Assembly: GCA_023412765.1 (NCBI GenBank)
Contig: JAEZBX010000265.1
Location: 1-44,453, forward strand
Source of the DNA: Bacteroidota bacterium
Lineage (GTDB): Bacteria > Bacteroidota > Bacteroidia > Cytophagales > Cyclobacteriaceae
Length of the DNA stretch: 44,453 nt
Direction: 5' to 3'
Shown here: positions 8,637 to 16,674 of the stretch, one piece after another
Position numbering within the stretch: the stretch's first letter is position 1
How the letters are laid out: each line of letters begins with the position of its first letter
Made by a program: the position numbers and the translations under genes
Notes under the pieces: model-generated
Told to the model about the DNA's origin: nothing
What the model saw: the letters and a program-made list of their open reading frames with translations, nothing else
Database searches by the model: none

Positions 8637-9821
8637 TTAGTTGTCCATTCCGAGTTCTTTATATCTCTTCTCTACTCTCTTTAACTGATCCTGCATGTCA
8701 AGGTCTGTGTAAATTCCGTAAAGAGTGTCCAAAACTTCCTGATCGTCTGGTTTAATCTTTTCAGCAGATTCCCAGTAAGGCAATGCAAGTTTGAGTTTCT
8801 CTACCAATACCTTATCCAGATCGAACTTCTTCTTTTTATCGGCAGCTGAAATACCAAGGTTAGCCATTTCCTTTTTGATCGCGACTGCGTCTGTTATCAT
8901 CAATTTCGCCAGGTATAACGAAGCTTCGAAATACTGAGGATCGAGCTTCAAGGCATCTTCATAGTTCTTTTTCGCTTCCGCTACATTGTTCAGGCTGGCG
9001 TTCGCATATCCAAGGTAAAAGTGAAGGATCTTGTTGTTAGGCTCAGACTTCAAAGCATTTTCCAATCCTGATTTTGCTTCATCTATTCTCTTCAGATCGA
9101 TGAGCAATCCGATCTCAACCTTAGGAAAGTCCTGATTTGCCGGGAACTTTGCCTTTGCTTCTCTTACAAGTTTTAGAGCTTCTTCTTTATTTTCTTTTGG
9201 ACCACTATTGATGTTGATCATGATGGAGTAACCATCAGATGATTTACCACCCAACTCATTATACTTCTTGAAATTCGTAATTGCCTTGTCATAGTCTTCA
9301 AGGCTGTTGGCAACAAATCCGGCATAAAAATATGCAGTGGTATCGTTAGGAGAAATCTCCTGAGCCTTTTCAAAGTTTTTCAATGCGCCTTCAAGGTCTT
9401 CTTCCTGATACTGAGCAGCACCCATGTTAAGGTAGTTACCTTGCCAGTTCGCAATCTGCTGCGACTTTAGCATAGGGAGACCGCTCGCGTCAGTAATAAA
9501 TAATTCCTTGTCGTTGCCGTTGAGCTCATCTGCTTTCTTAAAAGATTCGACAGCAGTTTTATATGCATCAGTTGCCAAACCCTTGTAAGTTTCGTTGGAT
9601 GTCGTATCGATGGATGCGTAAATCAGTCCGCGATAATACCAGGTCTTCGCATCGTCCTTGGTTTTTTCATAGGTTGTCGCAAGATCGATATTGGATTTAG
9701 CTTCGTCGAGCTTTCCTTCCTTCCAGGAATTAAGTGCCTTGTTTAGGTTAGGCTTGGGCGACTTTTGTGCATAGACAAATACTGTGGTTAACATCAACAG
9801 TAAAAGTGTAATTCGTTTCAT
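8637..9821 (-). CDS. Secreted tetratricopeptide-repeat protein
   Basis: A 394-residue protein with a clear signal peptide (MKRITLLLLMLTTVFVYAQ), so probably periplasmic. It is followed by TPR units: recognisable A-type helices include GAAQYQEEDLEGALKNFEKA (about 145-165), TAYFYAGFVANSLEDYDKAI, and LHFYLGYANASLNNVAEAKK. TPRs mediate protein contacts; the partner is unknown. It starts 26 bp after the gyrA stop and probably shares its transcript. The linkage to gyrA gives no evident functional clue. Confidence 0.85.
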   Translation of the reverse strand: MKRITLLLLMLTTVFVYAQKSPKPNLNKALNSWKEGKLDEAKSNIDLATTYEKTKDDAKTWYYRGLIYASIDTTSNETYKGLATDAYKTAVESFKKADELNGNDKELFITDASGLPMLKSQQIANWQGNYLNMGAAQYQEEDLEGALKNFEKAQEISPNDTTAYFYAGFVANSLEDYDKAITNFKKYNELGGKSSDGYSIMININSGPKENKEEALKLVREAKAKFPANQDFPKVEIGLLIDLKRIDEAKSGLENALKSEPNNKILHFYLGYANASLNNVAEAKKNYEDALKLDPQYFEASLYLAKLMITDAVAIKKEMANLGISAADKKKKFDLDKVLVEKLKLALPYWESAEKIKPDDQEVLDTLYGIYTDLDMQDQLKRVEKRYKELGMDN

Positions 9822-9847
9822 TTGAATACAGGTTTATTATTAATTGA

Positions 9848-12337
9848 TTAGGGTTGTTCTTCTTCTATTTTATCAATCTTCTGAATCTTTTCTACTGAGG
9901 AAATCCGATCATCCTCATTCAATTTGATTAGTCGAACGCCTTGCGTAGCACGGCCCATGATCCGAAGCTCACTTACTTTTATCCGGATGGTTATGCCAGA
10001 ACGATTGATAATCATCAACTCATCCTCATCGACAACTTCCTTGATGGCAACAAGCTTGCCAGTTTTCTCCGTGATGTTCAAGGTCTTCACTCCTTTACCA
10101 CCACGCTTGGTTATCCGGTAGTCATCGATTAACGACCGCTTGCCATAACCCTTCTCTGAAACAACTAACAAATTTGCGTCCTCTCGGTTTATACAAACCA
10201 TCCCAATTACCTTGTCATTCTCAGATTCCAGCGTAACGGCGCGAACTCCCGTGGCGGTCCGCCCCATTGGCCGAACGTCTCCTTCATGAAAATGGACCGC
10301 TTTTCCCTCGCTTTTTGCAATGATAATGTGATTATTACCATTTGTTAAGGAGGCGTTCAGTAGCCTATCACCTTCCTGGATAGAGATGGCGTTGATACCA
10401 CCCTGCCGAGGTCTGGAATAAGCTTCCAAAGAAGTCTTCTTGATAGTACCTTTTTCGGTGCACAATATCACAAAATTATTATTGATGTATTGTTCGTCCT
10501 CGAGGTTTTTTACGTTGATGATAGCCCTTACCGTGTCGCCCGGTTCAATGTTGATCAGGTTTTGAACTGCCCTTCCCTTGGAAGTTTTCGTCCCCTCAGG
10601 AATTTCGTATACTTTTTTCCAGTACACCTTTCCCTGGTTTGTAAATATCAACAGATAGTTGTGTGCCTGGGCGATGAAAAGATGTTCAGTGAAATCATCT
10701 TCCTTGGTGACTACTCCACGAGAACCTATGCCACCCCTTCCCTGCGTCCGATATTCGGACAACGATGTTCTTTTGATGTAGCCTTGATTAGAAATGGTAA
10801 TAACCATGTCCTCGTTAGGTATCATATCCTCAAAAGAGATGTCGTCTTCGTTTACCACAACCTCGGTGCGTCGGTCATCACCGTATCGCTCCCTTAATTC
10901 CGTCAATTCTTCTTTGATAATATTCATTCGGAGAGACTCGTCCGAAAGAATATTGTTCAAGTGCTCTATTAGTTTCTTTACCTCTTCATACTCCTGCTGA
11001 ATCTTTTCCCTTTCAAGACCGGTAAGCCTTTGCAAGCGCATGTCAAGAATCGCCTTTGCCTGGATTTCTGAAAGATTAAACCGACTGATCAACCCTTCCC
11101 TTGCAGTGTCTGGATCCTTAGAAGATCGAATGAGTGAAATGACTTCATCAAGGTTATCTAATGCGATAAGATATCCCTCAAGGATATGCGCTCTTTTTTC
11201 CGCCTCAGCCAGCTCATATTTCGTCCGGCGAACAACTACCTCATGACGGTGCTCGACAAAGTACTTGATCAGGTCCTTTAGATTGAGTGTAAGCGGTCGG
11301 CCCTTAACCAAGGCAACATTGTTGACACTGAATGCCGACTGAAGCTGGGTATATTTGAAAAGATTGTTTAGGACGATATTCGGTATTGCGTCTCTCTTCA
11401 AATCATAAACAATCCGATAGCCTTCACGATCTGATTCGTCACGTATATCGGAAATACCCTCGATCTTTTTCTCGTTGACAAGCGCCGCCGTCTTTTCAAT
11501 CATCATGGCTTTATTGACCATGTACGGGATCTCCGTAACAATAATTTGATCCTTACCACTAGATGAAGTGACAATCTCTGCCCTTGACCTTACGACTATT
11601 CTTCCCCTCCCTGTGAGGTAGGCTTCCTGTATTCCTGAATGGCCATAAATAATTCCGCCTGTTGGAAAGTCGGGAGCGGTAACGAACTTCATCAATTCAG
11701 GAATGGTAATTTCGTTATTATCGATATAGGCTATGATCCCATCGATTACCTCCCTCAAATTGTGGGGCGCCATATTGGTGGCCATCCCCACTGCAATACC
11801 GGAAGATCCGTTTACCAACAAGTTTGGAAGCTTTCCCGGAAGTACTGAGGGCTCCTCCAGCGAATCATCAAAGTTGGGCTGAAAATCAACCGTGTCTTTA
11901 TTGATATCCGCGAGCAGTTCCTCGGCAATTCTTCTAAGCCTTGCCTCCGTGTAGCGCATAGCTGCTGGCGAATCACCGTCGATGGATCCAAAGTTTCCCT
12001 GGCCATCGACCAACGTGTAACGCAGCGACCAATCCTGGGCCATGCGAACCATAGTGTCGTATACTGAGGCATCACCATGCGGGTGATATTTACCGAGCAC
12101 CTCTCCGACAATCCTGGCTGATTTCTTATAAGGTTTGTTATAATTAACACCGAGTTCCTGCATCCCGAACAGCACGCGACGATGCACCGGCTTCAGTCCA
12201 TCGCGGACATCTGGAAGTGCTCTGGAAATAATCACGGACATCGAATAGTCGATGTACGCTCCCCTCATTTCATCTTCAATATTTATCGGGATAATGCTCT
12301 GTCTTGCAGGCGGCAAATCATTGGTCTCTTCTGCCAT
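9848..12337 (-). CDS. gyrA: DNA gyrase subunit A
   Basis: Type IIA topoisomerase subunit that cuts and rejoins DNA during ATP-driven negative supercoiling. It has 829 residues. The N-terminal breakage-reunion domain shows GLKPVHRRVLFGM, the quinolone region HPHGDASVYDTMVRMAQ (about 85-101) and AMRYTEARL with the catalytic Tyr at about 129. The C-terminal pinwheel contains a variant GyrA box, QGRGGIG, instead of the enterobacterial QRRGGKG. That supports GyrA rather than ParC, because ParC lacks the box. Residue 90, the position of E. coli Ser83, is Ala. Start is the first ATG (MAEETNDLPPARQ). Confidence 0.95.
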   Translation of the reverse strand: MAEETNDLPPARQSIIPINIEDEMRGAYIDYSMSVIISRALPDVRDGLKPVHRRVLFGMQELGVNYNKPYKKSARIVGEVLGKYHPHGDASVYDTMVRMAQDWSLRYTLVDGQGNFGSIDGDSPAAMRYTEARLRRIAEELLADINKDTVDFQPNFDDSLEEPSVLPGKLPNLLVNGSSGIAVGMATNMAPHNLREVIDGIIAYIDNNEITIPELMKFVTAPDFPTGGIIYGHSGIQEAYLTGRGRIVVRSRAEIVTSSSGKDQIIVTEIPYMVNKAMMIEKTAALVNEKKIEGISDIRDESDREGYRIVYDLKRDAIPNIVLNNLFKYTQLQSAFSVNNVALVKGRPLTLNLKDLIKYFVEHRHEVVVRRTKYELAEAEKRAHILEGYLIALDNLDEVISLIRSSKDPDTAREGLISRFNLSEIQAKAILDMRLQRLTGLEREKIQQEYEEVKKLIEHLNNILSDESLRMNIIKEELTELRERYGDDRRTEVVVNEDDISFEDMIPNEDMVITISNQGYIKRTSLSEYRTQGRGGIGSRGVVTKEDDFTEHLFIAQAHNYLLIFTNQGKVYWKKVYEIPEGTKTSKGRAVQNLINIEPGDTVRAIINVKNLEDEQYINNNFVILCTEKGTIKKTSLEAYSRPRQGGINAISIQEGDRLLNASLTNGNNHIIIAKSEGKAVHFHEGDVRPMGRTATGVRAVTLESENDKVIGMVCINREDANLLVVSEKGYGKRSLIDDYRITKRGGKGVKTLNITEKTGKLVAIKEVVDEDELMIINRSGITIRIKVSELRIMGRATQGVRLIKLNEDDRISSVEKIQKIDKIEEEQP

Positions 12338-12401
12338 GTACGAATTAAATTGTTATGATTTCAGGCTATTTTTTGAGACGCGCAAGATAGGCTATTTGTA
12401 T

Positions 12402-12549
12402 AATAGTTAATAGTTATTAGTTAATAGAATCTCGCAAGAATTCAGAGTAGGAAAGACTAAAAATCCGATCTCAACGGCTTTTTCGAGCGGGTCTGCTTAA
12501 GCTGCCGATAGCAAGCGTACCATTAACTTTTAACTAATAACTATTAACT
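12402..12549. repeat. Inverted pair of heptamer arrays, locus A
   Basis: Left arm 12402-12427 and right arm 12522-12549 are built from degenerate heptamers AGTTAAT/AGTTATT. Within them 12405-12424 and 12530-12549 form a perfect 20-bp inverted repeat separated by 105 bp of unrelated sequence. It fills the gap between gyrA (its upstream side) and the 3' end of the barrel protein gene. The same word family recurs at 31379-31587 and 42842-43034. Confidence 0.85.
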
Positions 12550-12552
12550 CTT

Positions 12553-13587
12553 TCAATAAGGATTCAACTTCCTCTTATTCCTCCCCTTGTACTTGATAAT
12601 AACGGGGTGATTTTCCCCATAGTGTGGATTTTGTTTTTTGTAGATCGGATGAACTCTGCTACGATATTCTCTGTTTCCGTGCGCATGATTCATTTGCGCC
12701 TTGCAGTTTTTCAGGAAACACCGACGGAGTTCAGGTAGCCTATAGGTAGCACCGATGTTAACGTAAAACGCATTCATTTTATGATTGATGCTTTGGCCTG
12801 ACTCCTGGAAGTCCAACTCGAAGCTTTTAATCTCATAAGACGGCCTGACAAACAACTTGAAGTATTCGGACATCTCTCGTTCAACCGTCACCCCAAGATT
12901 GAAGAAGGCACCCGTCTTAATAGATCCGGCGTCGAAGTCTTTACCCAACTTATAGCCACCGATGTTTGCATCCACAACCAGGAGATATTCATAATATCTG
13001 TAAACAGCAGCACCCAGAGAGAAGAAATATTTCTTCAGGAAGAAACTGGAAACGTCCGACGAGTAATCGTTGATTCGATCACCATAGCTAAGCGGCCTGA
13101 AATCACCTACACGGGTATATTCAAATGAATATCCTCCCCCTATTCGAAACCGGTCGATCTCCACGTGAAGCGTGGCCCGAAGCGGGATGTTAAATGATTT
13201 GCTTTTGAATCCAATTGTAGCCGTATCGGAGTTTACGAGAAACGAACTGCCAGAAGTTGTATTAGTAGCAGGTGTAACAGTGTTGAACCAATTAGTATGA
13301 CCTGATGGAATATTTGAGGGCTGAAAAAGTCGTGGAGCAACACCGGGATTCTGAAGAATTCCAAATCCGTCGAGCTCGTGTTTGAAGGTTGTACTCCCGT
13401 AGCCCGTGCTCAAACCAAACGTAACCTTGCTCAATATTCTTCTGAAGAATCCAGTTCCCTGGCGCTTGATGTAGAAATGCTCTAACGGTATCGTTGCGTC
13501 AGTTTCATTTTCATACTGACCGAATACGTCGCTAATAGCGCCAGCGCTACACAGTAAGAGCGTGATAATAAAAATGTTACGCTTCAG
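12553..13587 (-). CDS. Outer-membrane barrel-like protein with signal peptide but no ATG start
   Basis: A protein of about 344 residues, assigned from composition: alternating aromatic/polar strands ending in FYVNIGATYRLPELRRC, as in outer-membrane barrels, followed by a basic tail (HGNREYRSR, KGRNKRKLNPY). A good signal peptide, KRNIFIITLLLCSAGA ending near VFGQ, is in frame and contiguous with the body. However, the frame has no ATG, GTG or TTG before it back to the preceding stop. The coordinate given uses CTG at 13587. ATT at 13614, or the internal TTG at 13434 (which would drop the signal peptide), are alternatives. GGAGG lies at 13604-13608. Function unknown. Confidence 0.6.
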   Translation of the reverse strand: MKRNIFIITLLLCSAGAISDVFGQYENETDATIPLEHFYIKRQGTGFFRRILSKVTFGLSTGYGSTTFKHELDGFGILQNPGVAPRLFQPSNIPSGHTNWFNTVTPATNTTSGSSFLVNSDTATIGFKSKSFNIPLRATLHVEIDRFRIGGGYSFEYTRVGDFRPLSYGDRINDYSSDVSSFFLKKYFFSLGAAVYRYYEYLLVVDANIGGYKLGKDFDAGSIKTGAFFNLGVTVEREMSEYFKLFVRPSYEIKSFELDFQESGQSINHKMNAFYVNIGATYRLPELRRCFLKNCKAQMNHAHGNREYRSRVHPIYKKQNPHYGENHPVIIKYKGRNKRKLNPY

Positions 13588-13626
13588 AAAAAAATGATTT
13601 AAACCTCCTTCAATAAAAAAGGTAAG

Positions 13627-13651
13627 CCTTTAATTATCTGGCCATTAAAGG
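13627..13651 (-). terminator. Possible terminator after the COG3014 gene
   Basis: The 8-bp stem CCTTTAAT / ATTAAAGG with a 9-base loop lies 35 bp beyond the COG3014 stop. On the minus strand it is followed by CTTACC and a T6 run. This is a weak but plausible intrinsic terminator. Confidence 0.45.
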
Positions 13652-13685
13652 GTAAAGGTAATGCAAATTCATCAATCATCCTATC

Positions 13686-15098
13686 CTAGTAGTACCTGAA
13701 TGGTCCACTCATTGTTTCTAACGATGAAAAGGTATGGAATAGTGTTTCACCTTTTTTCGCATTGTAAGTAAAGTCATAATCGATATTCCGCTGATTATTA
13801 CTTTCTAAGGTAAACTTCACCGGATTAACGCCTTCCCTTAATGGGACGCGAGAATAAAATATGCTATGCGGAAGAGTTTGCCAGTTTCTTGTGTCTGCCT
13901 TTTCGGTGATTGCATTCATAAGGCCTATAACTGCGCCAAGGGTTTCGTCTTCTTTCCTGATGCTATGCTCAGCAGCCTTCTTTAAAGCTGCTCTTAGCAA
14001 TCCTTTTCCAAACTCCTGGAGCATCCTTTGTTGCAAACTATGAAAGGCAACCTTATTTATATCTTCTGCGAGTTCCAGTGAATATTCAGCGGAATCTGAT
14101 TGAATTTTTGCAGAACGGAAATAAAGTTCGCGTTCCCTGTACCGTGGAAAAGCAACGCGAAATATTTCAAGTTTCGAAAGCTCGTCCCGATCTTTTTGAT
14201 CATTCACTACATAAGGGAAACTGAAGTTCATGTCACCGTTAGAAAAAATCATTGTATTTGCCGCACCTGCATTGATGACAAAGTTGATACTCCACTCATC
14301 CTTTACAGGTCCCAGGCCGTTGTGCCAAAAGAAAACCAATTCGGCTTCTGGCTTTGACACTTGATAATCCTGCATGTTAAATTGCATCTTGTAATTTTCA
14401 AACTCGTCACGAAATCCTGTCCAGTATGCGGTATTGAGAAGATCAATTTTCAATTGCATCGGCGCAGACATTCCGAACATCTTTGCGTAATCGTCCTGAT
14501 ATACTTCCAAAGAATTGCGATAAGCGATAAATGCGTTATTGTAGTCACCAGTTGATTGGTAGATTATTCCCATCAGCATGTGAATAAATGCGTCGCGCTG
14601 GAACTTACTCGGTGAAGAATATTTATCGTTGAGTTGATTCAACCTAATATTTAACCTGCGACATTCGACAAGCGCTTCCTGGGGCTTGTTCATTTTTAGA
14701 AAGTTGACCGCTTTGAAATACAGGATCATCAAATGTTCGTGATCCTCGCCCCGATATGCTGTTATATTTGGATTGGTAAAATATGAAGTTGCTTCGGCCA
14801 GGTAGTTAATACGGTAATCTTCGCCAAACAAAAAAGCTTTTTCGAAGTAAATATTGCTCTCCTCATATTTACCGAGAATGGAGAGCAACAAGCCTTTGTT
14901 GACATCGTATAAGAATCGTGTTTTACCCTGCCCTTCCCTTTCTCTTTTCTTCAGAGCTTCCAGCGCTTTCTCCAAATTACCGTGCTCAAATTCGGCATTG
15001 AAGTCAAAGTGTTTTTGATAATAGGTTGCGCACGCACCAACGATCAAAGCAAATGCAGACAACAAAAAAAATGTAACCGCTTTCCTAATTGGAGACAC
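13686..15098 (-). CDS. COG3014-type lipoprotein, partner of LpoB-like protein
   Basis: A 470-residue lipoprotein with TPR-like helices in the first half (EHGNLEKALEALKKRE; KYEESNIYFEKAFLFGED; TGDYNNAFIAYRNSLEVY) and a beta-rich second half. I match it to the uncharacterised COG3014 family by this layout and by the neighbour. I place the start at GTG 15098, two bases after the lpoB-like stop, because it begins the lipoprotein signal VSPIRKAVTFFLL directly before the lipobox VGAC. An ATG at 15143 would add 15 polar residues and a 43-bp overlap. Pairing with LpoB suggests a role in the envelope, perhaps in peptidoglycan synthesis; this is inference. Confidence 0.75.
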   Translation of the reverse strand: MSPIRKAVTFFLLSAFALIVGACATYYQKHFDFNAEFEHGNLEKALEALKKREREGQGKTRFLYDVNKGLLLSILGKYEESNIYFEKAFLFGEDYRINYLAEATSYFTNPNITAYRGEDHEHLMILYFKAVNFLKMNKPQEALVECRRLNIRLNQLNDKYSSPSKFQRDAFIHMLMGIIYQSTGDYNNAFIAYRNSLEVYQDDYAKMFGMSAPMQLKIDLLNTAYWTGFRDEFENYKMQFNMQDYQVSKPEAELVFFWHNGLGPVKDEWSINFVINAGAANTMIFSNGDMNFSFPYVVNDQKDRDELSKLEIFRVAFPRYRERELYFRSAKIQSDSAEYSLELAEDINKVAFHSLQQRMLQEFGKGLLRAALKKAAEHSIRKEDETLGAVIGLMNAITEKADTRNWQTLPHSIFYSRVPLREGVNPVKFTLESNNQRNIDYDFTYNAKKGETLFHTFSSLETMSGPFRYY

Positions 15099-15100
15099 AA

Positions 15101-15691
15101 TTAATTTTTTACCAGCTTTTTGATCTCGTGCTGTCCATACCAAACCCGTTTGTTGGTTTCGACATTCGTTAGAAAAAGTGTAGTAATATAATTAACCACC
15201 CGCCGGTTGTTATGCGAGTCAACTTCGGAGGTCATTTCTCCGAAAAGCATAAGATCAGCGCCAGTCTCTTTACCCCACTGAGCGATCGTAGCAGGGTCTG
15301 CAAAATCCTGTTGTTCCGCACGCTCTTTTCGCAATTGATCACGAAACTCATCTGATTCCACCAGATCTGCAGCATTGGAATTGTAGATCGCCATTTCAAA
15401 TTTCTTGACATAATTCGCAGCATCGATGTGTTCGCTCGTTTTATTTCTAATGAGTCCCACTACGATAACTGGTTTCTTATTACGTTGCTGAGCGTATTCT
15501 TGAAAACGTTCTGATGCGAAAAGATCGTTGATCATTTTCTCGGCAACCATGCGCGAATCCGTGTCGTTCCACCTTCCGCTAAGATCAATTTGCGTATCTG
15601 GTTCTACGCGCGTTACTGTTCGCTGCTGACAGGAAACAGCTATGGAAACTAGAGCGATCATGCAGACCGTCTTAATTGCAGATGACATCAT
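15101..15691 (-). CDS. LpoB-like penicillin-binding-protein activator lipoprotein
   Basis: A 196-residue SPII lipoprotein (VSIAVSC lipobox, about residues 15-21) that resembles the PF13036 LpoB family. Visible traits are the DLSGRWNDTDSRMVAEKMINDL segment (core GRWNDTDSR, about 39-47), then PVIVVGLIRNKTSEHID and GADLMLFGEMTSEVD. In E. coli LpoB stimulates PBP1b from the outer membrane. Whether this protein acts on a PBP here is unknown. It is the first gene of a two-gene unit with the COG3014 lipoprotein. Confidence 0.8.
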   Translation of the reverse strand: MMSSAIKTVCMIALVSIAVSCQQRTVTRVEPDTQIDLSGRWNDTDSRMVAEKMINDLFASERFQEYAQQRNKKPVIVVGLIRNKTSEHIDAANYVKKFEMAIYNSNAADLVESDEFRDQLRKERAEQQDFADPATIAQWGKETGADLMLFGEMTSEVDSHNNRRVVNYITTLFLTNVETNKRVWYGQHEIKKLVKN

Positions 15692-15770
15692 TTAAAATAA
15701 AAATTTAGAGTTACAAAGGAGGATGATCTTGACGACATTTTCATACCTGAGTCAGGCTGGCAAATTCAAA

Positions 15771-15795
15771 AATCCTGCCGAAAGACAACAGGATT
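15771..15795 (-). terminator. Putative terminator of rpe
   Basis: AATCCTG (15771-15777) and CAGGATT (15789-15795) form a 7-bp stem. On the minus strand it follows the rpe stop by 30 bp and runs into TTTTTGAA. A reasonable intrinsic terminator. Confidence 0.6.
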
Positions 15796-15824
15796 GCCAG
15801 CATACTCAGTGGGATTTGTACGTA

Positions 15825-16478
15825 CTAGATACCTTTTAGTTGCCTGATAACTGCCTTCGGGTCGTTATTACTGAAAACAAAATTTCCAGCAATGAGAACG
15901 TCCGCTCCCACATCCAACAACTTTCGCGCATTTTCAATATTAACCCCACCATCAATTTCGATCTTCGCCTTAGAGTTTGTCGCATCAACCAGATCTCTTA
16001 ACTGCTCAACCTTTTGGTAAGTTTGCTCAATGAATTTTTGACCCCCAAACCCGGGATTGACTGACATGACACAGACCAGATCAATTTCGGCAATTACGTT
16101 TTCCAACGCACTCACTGGTGTATGGGGATTGAGGGCTACACCGGCCAGACAACCAAGATCTTTAATTTGCTGAATGTTCCTCTGAAGGTGTTTGCAAACT
16201 TCAACGTGCACACTAATATGATCGGCTCCTGCATCCCGGAATGCGCTGACATGTTGTTCGGGATGAATGATCATAAGGTGAACGTCGAGAGGTTTTTTTG
16301 CATGACGTTTTATTGCCTCTATCACTGGTATCCCCATTGAAAAGTTAGGAACGAAAACACCATCCATAATGTCGACATGAATCCAATCGGCCTCACTGTC
16401 GTTGATCATTTTTATATCGCGCTCCAGGTTACCGAAATCTGCTGCGAGTATGGAGGGGGCGACCAGATGGCTGCGCAT
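15825..16478 (-). CDS. rpe: Ribulose-phosphate 3-epimerase
   Basis: TIM-barrel epimerase of the pentose phosphate pathway that interconverts ribulose 5-phosphate and xylulose 5-phosphate. It has 217 residues starting MRSHLVAPSILAADF. An upstream ATG at 16532 would add 18 residues that the family lacks. Metal and substrate motifs are visible: WIHVDIMDGVFVPN, PLDVHLMI, VMSVNPGFGGQKF, and EIDGGVNIENA near residue 180. It stands alone between two terminator-bearing gaps. Confidence 0.95.
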   Translation of the reverse strand: MRSHLVAPSILAADFGNLERDIKMINDSEADWIHVDIMDGVFVPNFSMGIPVIEAIKRHAKKPLDVHLMIIHPEQHVSAFRDAGADHISVHVEVCKHLQRNIQQIKDLGCLAGVALNPHTPVSALENVIAEIDLVCVMSVNPGFGGQKFIEQTYQKVEQLRDLVDATNSKAKIEIDGGVNIENARKLLDVGADVLIAGNFVFSNNDPKAVIRQLKGI

Positions 16479-16674
16479 TTTAACCTTGATTGTAAAGTAT
16501 GGGATTAAACTTTTGTGCAGTAAAAGTACCAAAGTTTTCGAAGTATACTATTGCTTGGGGCAGAAACTCAAACCAAGGATATTTAAGATTTAAATAGTTC
16601 CAGATTAATACCTGTTCACGCAAAAGTGCGCGAAGGACACGCAAAGAATAATACAAAGGAGAGATATTCCGCGA

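Noticed and set aside
16618..16650. CGCAAAAG/CGCGAAGG/CGCAAAG words between rpe and the subtilase
   Set aside because: Similar to the repeat class but with irregular spacing and no inverted partner; too weak to list as a locus.
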